Below are positions 1-8,288 of a DNA stretch of 48,890 nucleotides, piece after piece (the stretch's first letter is position 1; every line of letters starts with the position of its first letter). This stretch comes from Maribacter sp. (lineage in GTDB: Bacteria; Bacteroidota; Bacteroidia; Flavobacteriales; Flavobacteriaceae). The translations under genes were made by a program, and so were the position numbers. The stretch is taken from contig JAHDDP010000024.1 of NCBI GenBank assembly GCA_020629285.1, forward strand, positions 1 through 48,890, given 5' to 3'. The notes beneath the pieces were generated by a model. The model saw only the letters and a program-made list of their open reading frames with translations. It was not told the DNA's origin and searched no databases.

Positions 1-201
1 GAAATGCACGCATTTATCCGTAAAACTATTTCAGAGGCTTTTGATGCTACAATAGCAAATAACGTAACTATTCTTTACGGTGGTAGTGTTAAGCCAGGTA
101 ATGCCGAAGAAATTTTCTCTAAACCAGATGTTGATGGTGGTTTAATTGGTGGTGCATCTTTAGTTGCAGACGATTTTATTGCTATCATAAAAGCTATTTA
201 A
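1..201 (+). CDS. tpiA: Triose-phosphate isomerase, C-terminal part (5' end outside window)
   Basis: The reading frame is open from base 1, so the gene begins before the window. The visible 66 residues hold the C-terminal signature of [18 protein letters not shown], the phosphate-binding loop, followed by [10 protein letters not shown] with the glycine pair that closes on the phosphate. The enzyme interconverts dihydroxyacetone phosphate and glyceraldehyde 3-phosphate in the cytoplasm. It is followed 14 bases later by prmA, which suggests joint transcription. This is core metabolism. DHAP from the rhamnose pathway further along would feed this step, but the genes are probably not co-regulated. 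Confidence 0.95.
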   Translation, partial: EMHAFIRKTISEAFDATIANNVTILYGGSVKPGNAEEIFSKPDVDGGLIGGASLVADDFIAIIKAI

Positions 202-215
202 GCTAGTATTTTTAA

Positions 216-1052
216 ATGAGCGATACAGTATATATTGAATACCGTTTTACGGTAGAACCCAAAGATCCAGCTTCAGACCTTCTAATTGCGGAATTGGGTG
301 AAGTTGGTTTTGAGAGTTTTATTGAAGAAGATGATGATGTTTTGGCATACATTCAAAAAACTGATTGGTCTGAGGGTATGTTAAAAGATTTGCCAATTTT
401 ACATAATCATAGATATAAGTTTACTTATGACTATAAAGAAATTGAGCAGGAAAATTGGAATGCCACTTGGGAGCAAAATTTTCAACCTATCATCGTTGAT
501 GATATTTGTATGATAAGAGCTCCTTTTCATGAGGCTGTTAGCGTAGAGTATGACATTGTTATAGAACCAAAAATGAGTTTTGGTACGGGTCATCATGAAA
601 CAACCCATATGATGTTGCAGCATATTCTGCAGTTAGATGTAAAAGGGAAAACTGTTTTAGATATGGGTAGCGGTACTGGTGTTTTGGCAATACTTGCCGG
701 TATGCGCGGCGCTACTACAATAGATGCCATCGATATTGATAATTGGTGTTATTTGAATGCAAAAGAGAATGTTGCACGTAACGGTATGGGCTTTATTTCT
801 GTATATGAAGGCGATGTTGCCTTACTTGATGGTAAGAAGTACGACTTGATTATTGCAAACATCAATAGAAACATCTTGTTGGCAGATTTACCTAGCTATG
901 CAAAATCTTTAAATACAGGGGGTGTTTTATTGTTAAGTGGTTTTTATAAAGAGGATTTAGAAATGATTTCGCAAAAATGTGCAGATTTGTCTTTAGAGTT
1001 CAAAAAAAATCTTGAACGTAATAATTGGGTTGCCGCAAAATATGTAAATTAG
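216..1052 (+). CDS. prmA: Ribosomal protein L11 methyltransferase
   Basis: The 278-residue length is right for PrmA, which trimethylates ribosomal protein L11 with S-adenosylmethionine. The N-terminal third (about residues 1-100) is the L11-recognition region. It is followed by MSFGTGHHETT and the SAM-binding motif VLDMGSGTGVLAI near residues 147-159. NINRNIL near residue 213 replaces the usual NPPY-type motif and is typical of PrmA (consensus NILAN or similar). The start at 216 follows tpiA closely. clpS begins 17 to 20 bases after its stop. The order tpiA-prmA-clpS marks this edge as stable core chromosome. Confidence 0.95.
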   Translation: MSDTVYIEYRFTVEPKDPASDLLIAELGEVGFESFIEEDDDVLAYIQKTDWSEGMLKDLPILHNHRYKFTYDYKEIEQENWNATWEQNFQPIIVDDICMIRAPFHEAVSVEYDIVIEPKMSFGTGHHETTHMMLQHILQLDVKGKTVLDMGSGTGVLAILAGMRGATTIDAIDIDNWCYLNAKENVARNGMGFISVYEGDVALLDGKKYDLIIANINRNILLADLPSYAKSLNTGGVLLLSGFYKEDLEMISQKCADLSLEFKKNLERNNWVAAKYVN

Positions 1053-1072
1053 AGGGTATTAATTGGAATATG

Positions 1073-1348
1073 ATGAGCACAAGAGAAGAAATTTCCGAAG
1101 AGTTACTTTTAGAAGAAGAAACGGTTCAACAGAATGAAATCGTACTTTTTAATGATGAGGTCAATACGTTTGATCATGTTATAAATACATTAATGTCTGT
1201 ATGTGAACATTCGCCTGAGCAGGCTGAGCAATGTTCATTAATCGTACACTATAAAGGTAAGTGTACTGTTAAGACCGGCGAGTATGAAGAGCTGAAACCA
1301 AAATGTTCTAAATTACTGCAAGCAGGGCTTAGTGCAGAAATTGTATAA
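1073..1348 (+). CDS. clpS: ATP-dependent Clp protease adaptor
   Basis: This is an adaptor that delivers N-degron substrates to ClpA/ClpC-ClpP. The protein from ATG 1073 is 91 residues: an acidic N-terminal tail, then the ClpS core IVLFNDEVNTFDHVINTLM, with the residues lining the N-end-rule pocket, and later CSLIVHYKGKCTVKTGEYEEL. The frame is open back to 1025 inside prmA, but tandem ATGs at 1070 and 1073 lie just after the prmA stop. Starting there gives a normal ClpS N-terminus and no overlap. A weak GAGGG lies about 15 bases upstream. Either ATG may be used. The gene ends before a strong hairpin. Confidence 0.92.
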   Translation: MSTREEISEELLLEEETVQQNEIVLFNDEVNTFDHVINTLMSVCEHSPEQAEQCSLIVHYKGKCTVKTGEYEELKPKCSKLLQAGLSAEIV

Positions 1349-1380
1349 AGTATAGGTGTATAAATTCTACAAATAGTATT

Positions 1381-1426
1381 GAAATAAAAAAATCCCTTGA
1401 ATTCGTTCAAGGGATTTTTTTATTTC
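1381..1426. terminator. Bidirectional terminator, 21-bp perfect stem with TTCG loop
   Basis: Bases 1381-1401 pair perfectly with 1406-1426 around the tetraloop TTCG. The GC-bearing core is ATCCCTTGAA against TTCAAGGGAT, flanked by A and T runs on both sides, so it can terminate on either strand. It sits between the convergent clpS (+) and the small gene on - starting at 1741. UUCG loops closed this way are known to be unusually stable, though the closing pair here is A-U. Confidence 0.9.
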
Positions 1427-1474
1427 AATTAAACTCTTAAAAGAAATTATAACAAGTCTGTATTGTAATCAAAA

Positions 1475-1741
1475 TTATACTAAAGGTACTCCGTTCAATC
1501 GTTTTTCAATCTTCTTCTTTTTGACTGTAACTTCTTTCATTACATCCATTAAGTTAGAATCTTTCGTTTCCTTGTATATTTCGTTAATACTTAAAATAAG
1601 TGCTTTTGCCTCTCTTGACGCTTCTACTCGGTCACTAGTAGACATATTACTCATTTTTCGACCTATAAATTCTTGAGCTTTTTCAAGTAACTCCATTTGC
1701 TTCTTTTTTTTCAAAGTTAACATAATATTCAAATTACGCAA
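1475..1741 (-). CDS. Small hypothetical basic protein
   Basis: An 88-residue frame, lysine-rich and probably mostly helical, with no signal peptide or membrane segment. I do not recognise a family. The likely start is the internal methionine MLTLKKKKQ (codon at about 1723), six residues into the open frame, because the first six residues look like leader sequence. KKKKQMELLEKAQEF and later VTVKKKKIEKRL give two positively charged patches around an alpha-helical middle. It is convergent with clpS across the hairpin at 1381-1426. The frame is a plausible gene because nothing competes on the other strand and codon use is normal. Confidence 0.5.
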   Translation of the reverse strand: MRNLNIMLTLKKKKQMELLEKAQEFIGRKMSNMSTSDRVEASREAKALILSINEIYKETKDSNLMDVMKEVTVKKKKIEKRLNGVPLV

Positions 1742-1994
1742 TTCTTTGTCAATTGTATATAGTTATGATACTATTAGATAATAGTATTTATGAACAATTT
1801 AACGATGTAAGGGTGTTTTGAACCCTTTTTTTCGTAATTGGAAGAGAATTAAGCGGATTTCATCTTTCAAAATCAAAAAATAAACTTTATCAATAAAATA
1901 TTTGTGTATAATTCAAACTTATGAAGAATACCGTTAAGAATTAGATAAATATTCTTTTAAAAATTATTTTTTATCACATTTATAATCTATTTAC

Positions 1995-2024
1995 TTGCTA
2001 AATCTGTAATTTAGAATATATTTG
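1995..2024 (+). promoter_or_regulatory. Bacteroidetes-type promoter for uxaC-dctPQM
   Basis: TTG at 1995-1997, a 19-base spacer, then TATATTTG at 2017-2024. This matches the Bacteroidetes housekeeping promoter (TTTG or TTG, about 19 bases, TAnnTTTG) exactly in the -7 box. Transcription would start around 2030, inside the adjoining palindrome. Seen in sequence; use as a promoter is inferred. Confidence 0.7.
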
Positions 2025-2038
2025 TGTAATCGATTACA
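2025..2038. promoter_or_regulatory. Perfect 14-bp palindrome, likely LacI-family operator
   Basis: TGTAATCGATTACA is its own reverse complement and abuts the -7 box at 2017-2024, so a bound protein would cover the transcription start. Length, symmetry and the central CG pair are typical of LacI-family operators. The same core recurs at 13378-13389 and, degenerate, at 19786-19799. The LacI regulator at 6499-7521 is the obvious candidate. Confidence 0.7.
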
Positions 2039-2224
2039 TAATTAATTTGTTTATTTTGAATCTATAGTTTATCGCTAAATCTATCTTCAGAATAGTCAAA
2101 TTGGGTTAGGTCAGTAAATTTTAAATAATCCATAATATCCATGATTTTTTTACAGGGATTAATACGGATGATATCTTGTTATTAAAGAATAGCCAAGAAT
2201 TTTAAACCTTACAAATTAAAATTA

Positions 2225-3643
2225 ATGAGTAGTTCCATTATAAAGAATAACACATTTATCACAGAAGATTTTCTTTTAGAGAATGAATTCTCGCAGAGAT
2301 TATTTCATGAATATGCATCACCAATGCCTATTATCGATTACCACTGTCATCTACCACCAGATGAGATTGCGAATAATAGACATTTTGAAAATTTGACAAA
2401 AGTGTGGAATGACGGCGACCATTATAAATGGCGTGCCATGAGGACTTTTGGTATTGATGAGAAATATATTACCGGAAACGCTCCAGATAAAGAGAAGTTT
2501 CTTGAATGGGGTAAAGCAGTGCCGTACACATTAAGAAATCCGTTATATCATTGGACACATCTAGAACTGCAGCGTTATTTTAATATTGACCTGTTGTTAA
2601 ATGGAGATACCGCAAATGATATTTACGACGAAGCTACTGCAAAACTTCAAACGTCTGAGTATAGCTGTCAAGGTCTAATTAACAAAATGAATGTTGAGGT
2701 TATTTGTACTACAGAAGATCCTATTGATAGCCTAGATAACCATGTCAAATTAAAGCAGAGTGATTTTAATGTAAAAGTGAGTACTGCTTTTAGACCAGAC
2801 AAGGCTATTGTGATTTCAAACGATTCGTATTTAGATTATCTAGAGAAGTTATCTGCAGTTAGTAAAGTAAATATTAACTCATACAAATCTTTGTGCGACG
2901 CCCTTTTACTCCGTTTAGATAACTTTGAAGAAAATGGATGTACGCTTTCTGATCATGGTTTAAGCTATGTGCCTTTCAGGATGTTTACAGATGCCGAGAT
3001 TGAAAACATTTTTCAAAAGAGGGTAGAAAATAAACAATTGTCTTTGGAAGAAGACGAAAAATTTCAAACCGCTATATTATTATTCTTGTGTGAGCAATAT
3101 CATTCTCGCGGATGGATACAGCAATTTCATCTTGGCGCATTACGTAATAATAATGCTAGAATGAACCGTATTCTTGGTCCGGATACGGGCTGGGATTCTA
3201 TAGGGGATTATTCGCAAGCAAGAACCCTTTCGAGCTTTTTAAATGCTTTGGATTCTAAAGACAAGCTTACCAAAACTATATTATACAATCTAAACCCTGC
3301 GGATAATGAAGTTCTAGCCACCATGATTGGTAACTATAATGATGGTAAAATAAAAGGCAAAATGCAGTTTGGCTCTGGTTGGTGGTTTATGGATCAAAAA
3401 GATGGGATGACCAGACAATTGAATGCATTATCAAATATGAGTTTAATTAGCTGCTTTATAGGAATGTTGACAGATTCTAGGTCCTTTCTTTCATTCCCAA
3501 GGCATGAGTATTTTAGAAGAATAGTTTGTAACCTATTTGGACAAGAAATGCAGAGGGGAGAACTACCCCAAGATTTTGAATTGGTGGGTAAAATAATACA
3601 GGATATTAGTTATAACAATGCCAAGGAATATTTCAAATTTTAA
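2225..3643 (+). CDS. uxaC: Glucuronate isomerase
   Basis: This 472-residue protein is full length for UxaC, an amidohydrolase-fold enzyme that isomerises D-glucuronate to D-fructuronate (and galacturonate to tagaturonate). The N-terminus carries PIIDYHCHLPP with the HxH metal ligands, then WNDGDHYKWRAMRTFGI, the family signature. VICTTEDPIDSL, HSRGWIQQFHLGALRNNN and GSGWWFMDQKDGM follow in the expected order, and the C-terminus has LTDSRSFLSFPRHEYFRR. It is the first gene of an operon with a TRAP transporter, 42 bases ahead of dctP, which ties the transporter to hexuronates. The long leader carries a promoter with an overlapping palindrome. Confidence 0.96.
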   Translation: MSSSIIKNNTFITEDFLLENEFSQRLFHEYASPMPIIDYHCHLPPDEIANNRHFENLTKVWNDGDHYKWRAMRTFGIDEKYITGNAPDKEKFLEWGKAVPYTLRNPLYHWTHLELQRYFNIDLLLNGDTANDIYDEATAKLQTSEYSCQGLINKMNVEVICTTEDPIDSLDNHVKLKQSDFNVKVSTAFRPDKAIVISNDSYLDYLEKLSAVSKVNINSYKSLCDALLLRLDNFEENGCTLSDHGLSYVPFRMFTDAEIENIFQKRVENKQLSLEEDEKFQTAILLFLCEQYHSRGWIQQFHLGALRNNNARMNRILGPDTGWDSIGDYSQARTLSSFLNALDSKDKLTKTILYNLNPADNEVLATMIGNYNDGKIKGKMQFGSGWWFMDQKDGMTRQLNALSNMSLISCFIGMLTDSRSFLSFPRHEYFRRIVCNLFGQEMQRGELPQDFELVGKIIQDISYNNAKEYFKF

Positions 3644-3685
3644 TCAAAAAGTATCGGTCTATTCTTATCCGTTTAAAACATTTCT

Positions 3686-4663
3686 ATGAAAAGTATAAAA
3701 TTATTACTGCTCTTTATTCTGGTAATACCCTTTTTTGGCTGTGAAATTCAAACTGATGTAAAAACATTACGTTTGGGTCACGGACTAGATGTTAGCCATT
3801 CTGTGCATAAGGCAATGGTTAAAATGAGTGAAGATTTGTTTGAAAGATCTGGTGGTAGATTAAAACTTGAAATTTACCCAAGTCAACAGTTGGGTACTGA
3901 AAGAGAGTGTTTAGAACTATTGCAAATCGGTAGTTTAGATATGACGAAAGTATCTGTAGGTGTATTAGAAAATTTTGCTCCCAAAATGAAGGTGCTGGGA
4001 CTACCATTTCTTTTTAGAGATCGTCAGCATTCGTTCAATGTGCTTGACGGACCAATTGGTGAAATGCTGTTGAACGAAGGAGAGAAATATTGGTTAAAGG
4101 GCTTAGGATATTATGATGCCGGCAGCCGTAGTTTTTACACGATGAACAAACCAATTGAAAAACCTGAAGATTTAGTGGGTGAGAAAATAAGAGTTATGGA
4201 AAGTGCTACGGCCGTAAATATGGTTAAGGCATTAGGTGGTTCCCCAACACCTATTTCATGGGGCGAGTTATATACATCCTTACAACAAGGAGTGGTAGAT
4301 GGTGCCGAGAATAATCCACCCAGTTTTTACCTTTCTAGACATTATGAAGTTTGTAAGTACTATTCCTTAGATGAACATACCGTTCTGCCAGATGTTTTAT
4401 TGATAGGTACATATGCTTATGATAAGTTGAATGAACAAGAGAAGAAATGGTTGAATGAATCAGTAAAGGAATCTGTAAAATATCAACGTATTCTTTGGGC
4501 TGAGGCCGAGGCGGAAGCTTTGCGCGAAGTGCAAAAAGCAGGTGTTGAAATTACGAGACCAGATAAATCTCTTTTTGCAGAAAAAGTAGCAGGTATTTTT
4601 GAAAGCTATAAAGATGATAAAGAAATATACCCGCTTATCAAACAAATTCAAGAAACCAAATAG
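3686..4663 (+). CDS. dctP: TRAP transporter solute-binding lipoprotein (DctP family)
   Basis: This 325-residue extracytoplasmic binding protein begins with a lipoprotein signal ending in PFFGC, so it is anchored in the envelope. The mature part shows the DctP fold: RLGHGLDVSHSVHKAM, an aspartate/tyrosine segment, KIRVMESATAVNMVKALGG with the arginine that clamps substrate carboxylates, and PISWGELYTSLQQGVVDGAENN. TRAP systems move organic acids with sodium. Placement after uxaC points to glucuronate or related uronates as substrate, by inference. Seven bases separate it from dctQ. Confidence 0.92.
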   Translation: MKSIKLLLLFILVIPFFGCEIQTDVKTLRLGHGLDVSHSVHKAMVKMSEDLFERSGGRLKLEIYPSQQLGTERECLELLQIGSLDMTKVSVGVLENFAPKMKVLGLPFLFRDRQHSFNVLDGPIGEMLLNEGEKYWLKGLGYYDAGSRSFYTMNKPIEKPEDLVGEKIRVMESATAVNMVKALGGSPTPISWGELYTSLQQGVVDGAENNPPSFYLSRHYEVCKYYSLDEHTVLPDVLLIGTYAYDKLNEQEKKWLNESVKESVKYQRILWAEAEAEALREVQKAGVEITRPDKSLFAEKVAGIFESYKDDKEIYPLIKQIQETK

Positions 4664-4669
4664 TTTACT

Positions 4670-5128
4670 ATGCGAAATAAAATAGATTCCGTTTTAGGCA
4701 AGGCACTAGTACTTATTATGGCCGTCATGGTCATCAATGTACTTTGGCAAGTTTTTACACGATACGTAACCGGCAACCCTAGTTCATTTACAGATGAGCT
4801 AGCACGTTTTTTAATGATTTGGATCGGAGTACTGGGAGCTGCATATGTTTCTGGTAAAAATTTACATGTTGCGATAGATATTCTACCGCTTAGGCAAACT
4901 GAAAAGACACAGAAAAAATTAAAGATAATAGTCACCATATTAATTATACTATTTGTTTTGTTCGCCTTTGTAATAGGTGGGTCCAGATTAGTATATATCT
5001 CTTATGTGCTAGGGCAACAATCACCGGCGCTGCAATTACCTCTTGAAGTGGTCTACCTTATAATTCCAATCAGCGGTTTGTTGATTATGTATTACAAAAT
5101 ATCTGACCTCAAAAATATCAACTCATGA
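4670..5128 (+). CDS. dctQ: TRAP transporter small membrane subunit (DctQ family)
   Basis: This 152-residue integral membrane protein has about four hydrophobic segments, as expected for DctQ. The family signature is visible: NVLWQVFTRYV, then SSFTDELARFLMIWIGVLGAAYVSGKNLHVAIDIL, where the tryptophan/arginine region and the E-LAR segment are conserved. A second pair of helices covers residues 85-145. It couples the binding protein to the large permease in the inner membrane. The stop codon overlaps the start of dctM by four bases (ATGA), a sign of translational coupling. Confidence 0.92.
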   Translation: MRNKIDSVLGKALVLIMAVMVINVLWQVFTRYVTGNPSSFTDELARFLMIWIGVLGAAYVSGKNLHVAIDILPLRQTEKTQKKLKIIVTILIILFVLFAFVIGGSRLVYISYVLGQQSPALQLPLEVVYLIIPISGLLIMYYKISDLKNINS

Positions 5129-6423
5129 TGGAGCATTTACCGATTATCGTTTTAGTACTAAGCTTCATATGCTTATTGTCTATTGGTACTCCTGTAGCTT
5201 GGAGTATAGCAATTTCATCTTTACTTACCATGTTGGTTAGTATACCTGCAATGCCTGCGTTTACAACGGTATCTCAAAGAATGGCTACAGGTCTGGACAG
5301 TTTTGCCTTGTTGGCGATTCCATTTTTTGTATTATCGGGCGAGCTCATGAATAAGGGAGGTATAGCCCATAGGCTCATCGCTTTTGCAAAGACATTGGTA
5401 GGTTCTTTTCCTGGCGGATTGGCATTAATAAATGTCATAGCGGCTATGTTAATGGGGGCAATTGCAGGATCAGCAATGGCATCTGCTTCTGCTATGGGTA
5501 GTATCTTAGGTCCTGAGATGGAAAAAGAAGGTTATTCTAAAGAATTTGGGGCAGCGGTCAATATAACTTCTGCAACAACCGGTTTAATTATTCCGCCAAG
5601 TAATGTATTAATAGTTTATTCTTTAGCCAGTGGTGGTGCATCTATTGCAGCACTGTTTCTAGCAGGATATATCCCCGGAATAATGACGGGATTATTTCTA
5701 ATGATCGTAGCAGCTTTCTGGGCAAAAAAGAAGAAATACAAAGTAGGAAAGCGAAGTAGTTTAAAAGAAGTGGGAAAAACATTTATCGATGCTTTACCTA
5801 GTCTTTTTATGTTGGTTGTGGTTATTGGGGGTATTGTTACAGGAATCTTTACGGCTACAGAAGCATCTGCCATTGCGGTATTGTATAGTCTAGTTCTTGG
5901 CTTTATTTACAAAGAGATCACCTTGCCAAAATTGCCTCAAATTTTATTGGATTCTTCTGCAACAACGGCAATTGTAATGCTATTGATTGGGTCGTCTATG
6001 TGTATGTCTTGGGCATTATCTTATGAAAACATTCCCCAAGATATCAGTACCGGACTTTTAAGCCTAAGTGATAATAAGATTGTCATTCTTTTGATCATTA
6101 ACTTACTGTTGTTGTTTGTGGGTATTTTTATGGATATGACCCCTGCTGTGTTAATCTTTACTCCCATATTCTTGCCAGTGGTCACCAAATTAGGTTTGGA
6201 CCCTGTCCACTTCGGGATTATAATGGTATTGAATCTCTGTATAGGCTTATGTACACCACCAGTTGGCTCAGTTTTATTTGTTGGGGTAGGTGTGGCCAAA
6301 ACAACCATTGAAAAGGTATTTAAACCTTTGTTGCCCTTGTTTATAGCAATGATTATTGCTCTTTTCTTGGTTACTTATATTCCGCAATTAAGCTTGTGGT
6401 TACCTAGCTTGTTTGATTTGTAA
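5125..6423 (+). CDS. dctM: TRAP transporter large permease subunit (DctM family)
   Basis: This 432-residue protein has about 12 hydrophobic segments and is the transport channel of the TRAP system. DctM landmarks include IPFFVLSGELMNKGGIAHRL, the glycine/alanine-rich GAIAGSAMASASAMGSI and IIPPSNVLIVYSLASGGASI; a second inverted repeat carries MDMTPAVLIFTPIFLPV and GLCTPPVGSVLFV. The start overlaps the dctQ stop. It is the last gene of the uxaC operon; the next gene is on the opposite strand 75 bases away, with no clear terminator between them. Confidence 0.94.
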   Translation: MMEHLPIIVLVLSFICLLSIGTPVAWSIAISSLLTMLVSIPAMPAFTTVSQRMATGLDSFALLAIPFFVLSGELMNKGGIAHRLIAFAKTLVGSFPGGLALINVIAAMLMGAIAGSAMASASAMGSILGPEMEKEGYSKEFGAAVNITSATTGLIIPPSNVLIVYSLASGGASIAALFLAGYIPGIMTGLFLMIVAAFWAKKKKYKVGKRSSLKEVGKTFIDALPSLFMLVVVIGGIVTGIFTATEASAIAVLYSLVLGFIYKEITLPKLPQILLDSSATTAIVMLLIGSSMCMSWALSYENIPQDISTGLLSLSDNKIVILLIINLLLLFVGIFMDMTPAVLIFTPIFLPVVTKLGLDPVHFGIIMVLNLCIGLCTPPVGSVLFVGVGVAKTTIEKVFKPLLPLFIAMIIALFLVTYIPQLSLWLPSLFDL

Positions 6424-6498
6424 CATATTGCTAAGCTATTGATAAGCATACTTAAAGTACACGGAGGATAAATGAAATCCGAAATTGTAGTTTATCAG

Positions 6499-7521
6499 CT
6501 ATTTGGTTTTATTGGATGATTTTCTAACAACCAATTTAGCAGGGAGTACTACCTTTTTTTGCGTATTTGTAGATTGCTTATTTTCAATCTGATCCAAGAA
6601 TACTTTAGCGGCCATTTTACCCATTTCCACTGGTGATTGGTCAACAGAGCTGATAGATGGTTCTAAAAACTGAGTAAATGGTTCATTACTAAACCCTACA
6701 ACACTAACATCTTCTGGTATTCTTATAGATTTGCTCTGTAAATATTTAACCGCACCTAACAATCCATTATCTGTAGAAGAGAAAATAGCATCTGGTGGTA
6801 CGGGTAGTTGCATTAACTTTTTAGCAGCTTCTCTACCTGCCTGCATATTATTTTTTAGTGTTATTACATAATCGCTGTTATACGCAATACCGTGTTTTGA
6901 AAGTGCATCTTTATAACCATTAAAACGGTTGTTATATAGTTCGATATTTTGATCTACGTTGAAATGAGCAATTCTTTGGCAGCCTTGTTTTATTAAATGT
7001 TCAGTAGCATCAAACCCACCTTGGTAGTCATCAATGGTTACTGTGCTTATGCCTTCAAAATTTAAAACACGATCAAAAAATATAAAAGGCGAATTTTTTT
7101 TGAAAACCTGATTTAATTGATCTTTGTTCTTATTTGTAAGCGAGGTAGAAACTAGAATACCGTCAACTTGTGCATTAATTAAATTTTGAAAAATCTTCTT
7201 TTCACGATCACTTTCTTCATGTGTTTGACAGATGATGACATGAAAGCCTTTAGGGTAGAGCTCTTCTTCAATGCCTCTAATTACCGATGCAAAAAAGTTT
7301 TTATTGATAAATGGCACAACCACACCAACATTATTACTTCTACCACTTTTTAGAGCAACGGCAAGTCTATTTTGTTTGTAATTTAATTTGTCGGCCGTGG
7401 CAAGAACCAAATCGCGAGTTTTTGCGCTTATTTTAGGGTTGTTGTTCAACGCCCTAGAGACAGTAGCTGCTGTTATTTTCAGCTCTTTTGCAATATCGTA
7501 AATGGTGGCTTTCTTGCTCAT
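6499..7521 (-). CDS. LacI-family transcriptional regulator
   Basis: The 340 residues give a canonical LacI layout. The N-terminal helix-turn-helix is ATIYDIAKELKITAATVSRALN, followed by the hinge KLNYKQNRLAVALKSGRSN. A periplasmic-binding-like effector domain starts at NVGVVVPFINKNFFASVIRG and contains DGILVS, FDRV and DAIFSSTDNGLLGAVKYLQ. It is convergent with the uxaC-dctPQM operon. I infer that it binds the TGTAATCGATTACA palindrome before uxaC and related sites at 13378 and 19786, with a hexuronate or an intermediate as inducer. The upstream Nudix-type regulator on the same strand, 74 bases away, may be co-transcribed. Confidence 0.93.
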   Translation of the reverse strand: MSKKATIYDIAKELKITAATVSRALNNNPKISAKTRDLVLATADKLNYKQNRLAVALKSGRSNNVGVVVPFINKNFFASVIRGIEEELYPKGFHVIICQTHEESDREKKIFQNLINAQVDGILVSTSLTNKNKDQLNQVFKKNSPFIFFDRVLNFEGISTVTIDDYQGGFDATEHLIKQGCQRIAHFNVDQNIELYNNRFNGYKDALSKHGIAYNSDYVITLKNNMQAGREAAKKLMQLPVPPDAIFSSTDNGLLGAVKYLQSKSIRIPEDVSVVGFSNEPFTQFLEPSISSVDQSPVEMGKMAAKVFLDQIENKQSTNTQKKVVLPAKLVVRKSSNKTK

Positions 7522-7595
7522 AAAAAAGTGTAGAACGAATTTACGATTATTGAATCATAAATTGTTTCTGAAAGGAGCTTAAATTTAATGGGTAA

Positions 7596-8288
7596 TTAAA
7601 TTTTAAAACAAAAACCTTCCTCTACCTTTTTTTGGTATTTATCCTCATCGAATTCAAATAGAAATGCTCCTTTTTTCGATGAGCTCATATCCTTTTCATT
7701 CAGTTTATTTAAAAGGTCAAAAGAATTGAATTTGTTGATGAAATTCCTTTTATCCAATTCGGTATCTAAAATAGCTTCGTACATTTTTTGAAGTTGGCGC
7801 ATGGTAAACTTTTCGGGCAAAAGTTGAAAACCAATAGGCTTATTGGATATTCTGTTGCGTAGTGATGCAAGAGCATCTTTAACCATTTTATTATGATCGA
7901 ATATGAGATCAGGTCTATCTTTAATATCGAACCATTTAATGGGATTATCTTTTAAAAGATCCTTACAATGATGTGCTATATCTATAAGTGCAAAGTATGA
8001 AACAGATATTGTTCTTTCTTTTGGGTCACGGTCTAATTTAGAATAGGTATGTACTTGTTCCATATATATGTCATGAAGACCGGTTAGACGATTAAGAATT
8101 CTTGAAGCTGCTTTATTTAAATTCTCTTGTTTTTTAAGAAAACCACCAATTAAAGACCATTCACCTTTAGCTGGCTCAAAATCTCTTTTAACAAGTAATA
8201 TTTTTAATTCTTCTTGATAGAACCCGAAAATAATACAATCTACAGCAAGTAAGACTTTGTCTTCTTTGCAATATTTGTTCAAACCCAT
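7596..8288 (-). CDS. Nudix-domain transcriptional regulator (NrtR/AraR-like)
   Basis: A 230-residue protein with an N-terminal Nudix fold (about residues 10-140) and a C-terminal winged helix (about 150-230; LLPEKFTMRQLQKMYEAIL and LDKRNFINKF are typical of this group). The Nudix box is degenerate: after GGFLKKQE the usual RE-U-x-EE-x-G reads RILNRLTGL, so the metal-binding glutamates are lost and hydrolysis is unlikely. This is characteristic of Bacteroidetes regulators that use the domain to sense sugars, such as the arabinose regulator AraR. Its ligand here is unknown. It sits directly upstream of the LacI gene, so two sugar sensors lie together. Confidence 0.85.
   Translation of the reverse strand: MGLNKYCKEDKVLLAVDCIIFGFYQEELKILLVKRDFEPAKGEWSLIGGFLKKQENLNKAASRILNRLTGLHDIYMEQVHTYSKLDRDPKERTISVSYFALIDIAHHCKDLLKDNPIKWFDIKDRPDLIFDHNKMVKDALASLRNRISNKPIGFQLLPEKFTMRQLQKMYEAILDTELDKRNFINKFNSFDLLNKLNEKDMSSSKKGAFLFEFDEDKYQKKVEEGFCFKI

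Larger units (their letters stand above)
1742..2224. other. Intergenic region with the uxaC promoter and operator
   Basis: This 483-base stretch is very AT-rich and has no credible gene. It contains the promoter and palindrome listed separately (1995-2038), which would leave a 5' leader of nearly 200 bases before uxaC. I see no riboswitch fold in the leader. Confidence 0.6.

Noticed and set aside
3594-3605. TACAGGAT inside uxaC as a site for the GntR element
   Set aside because: Within coding sequence and only eight bases alike.
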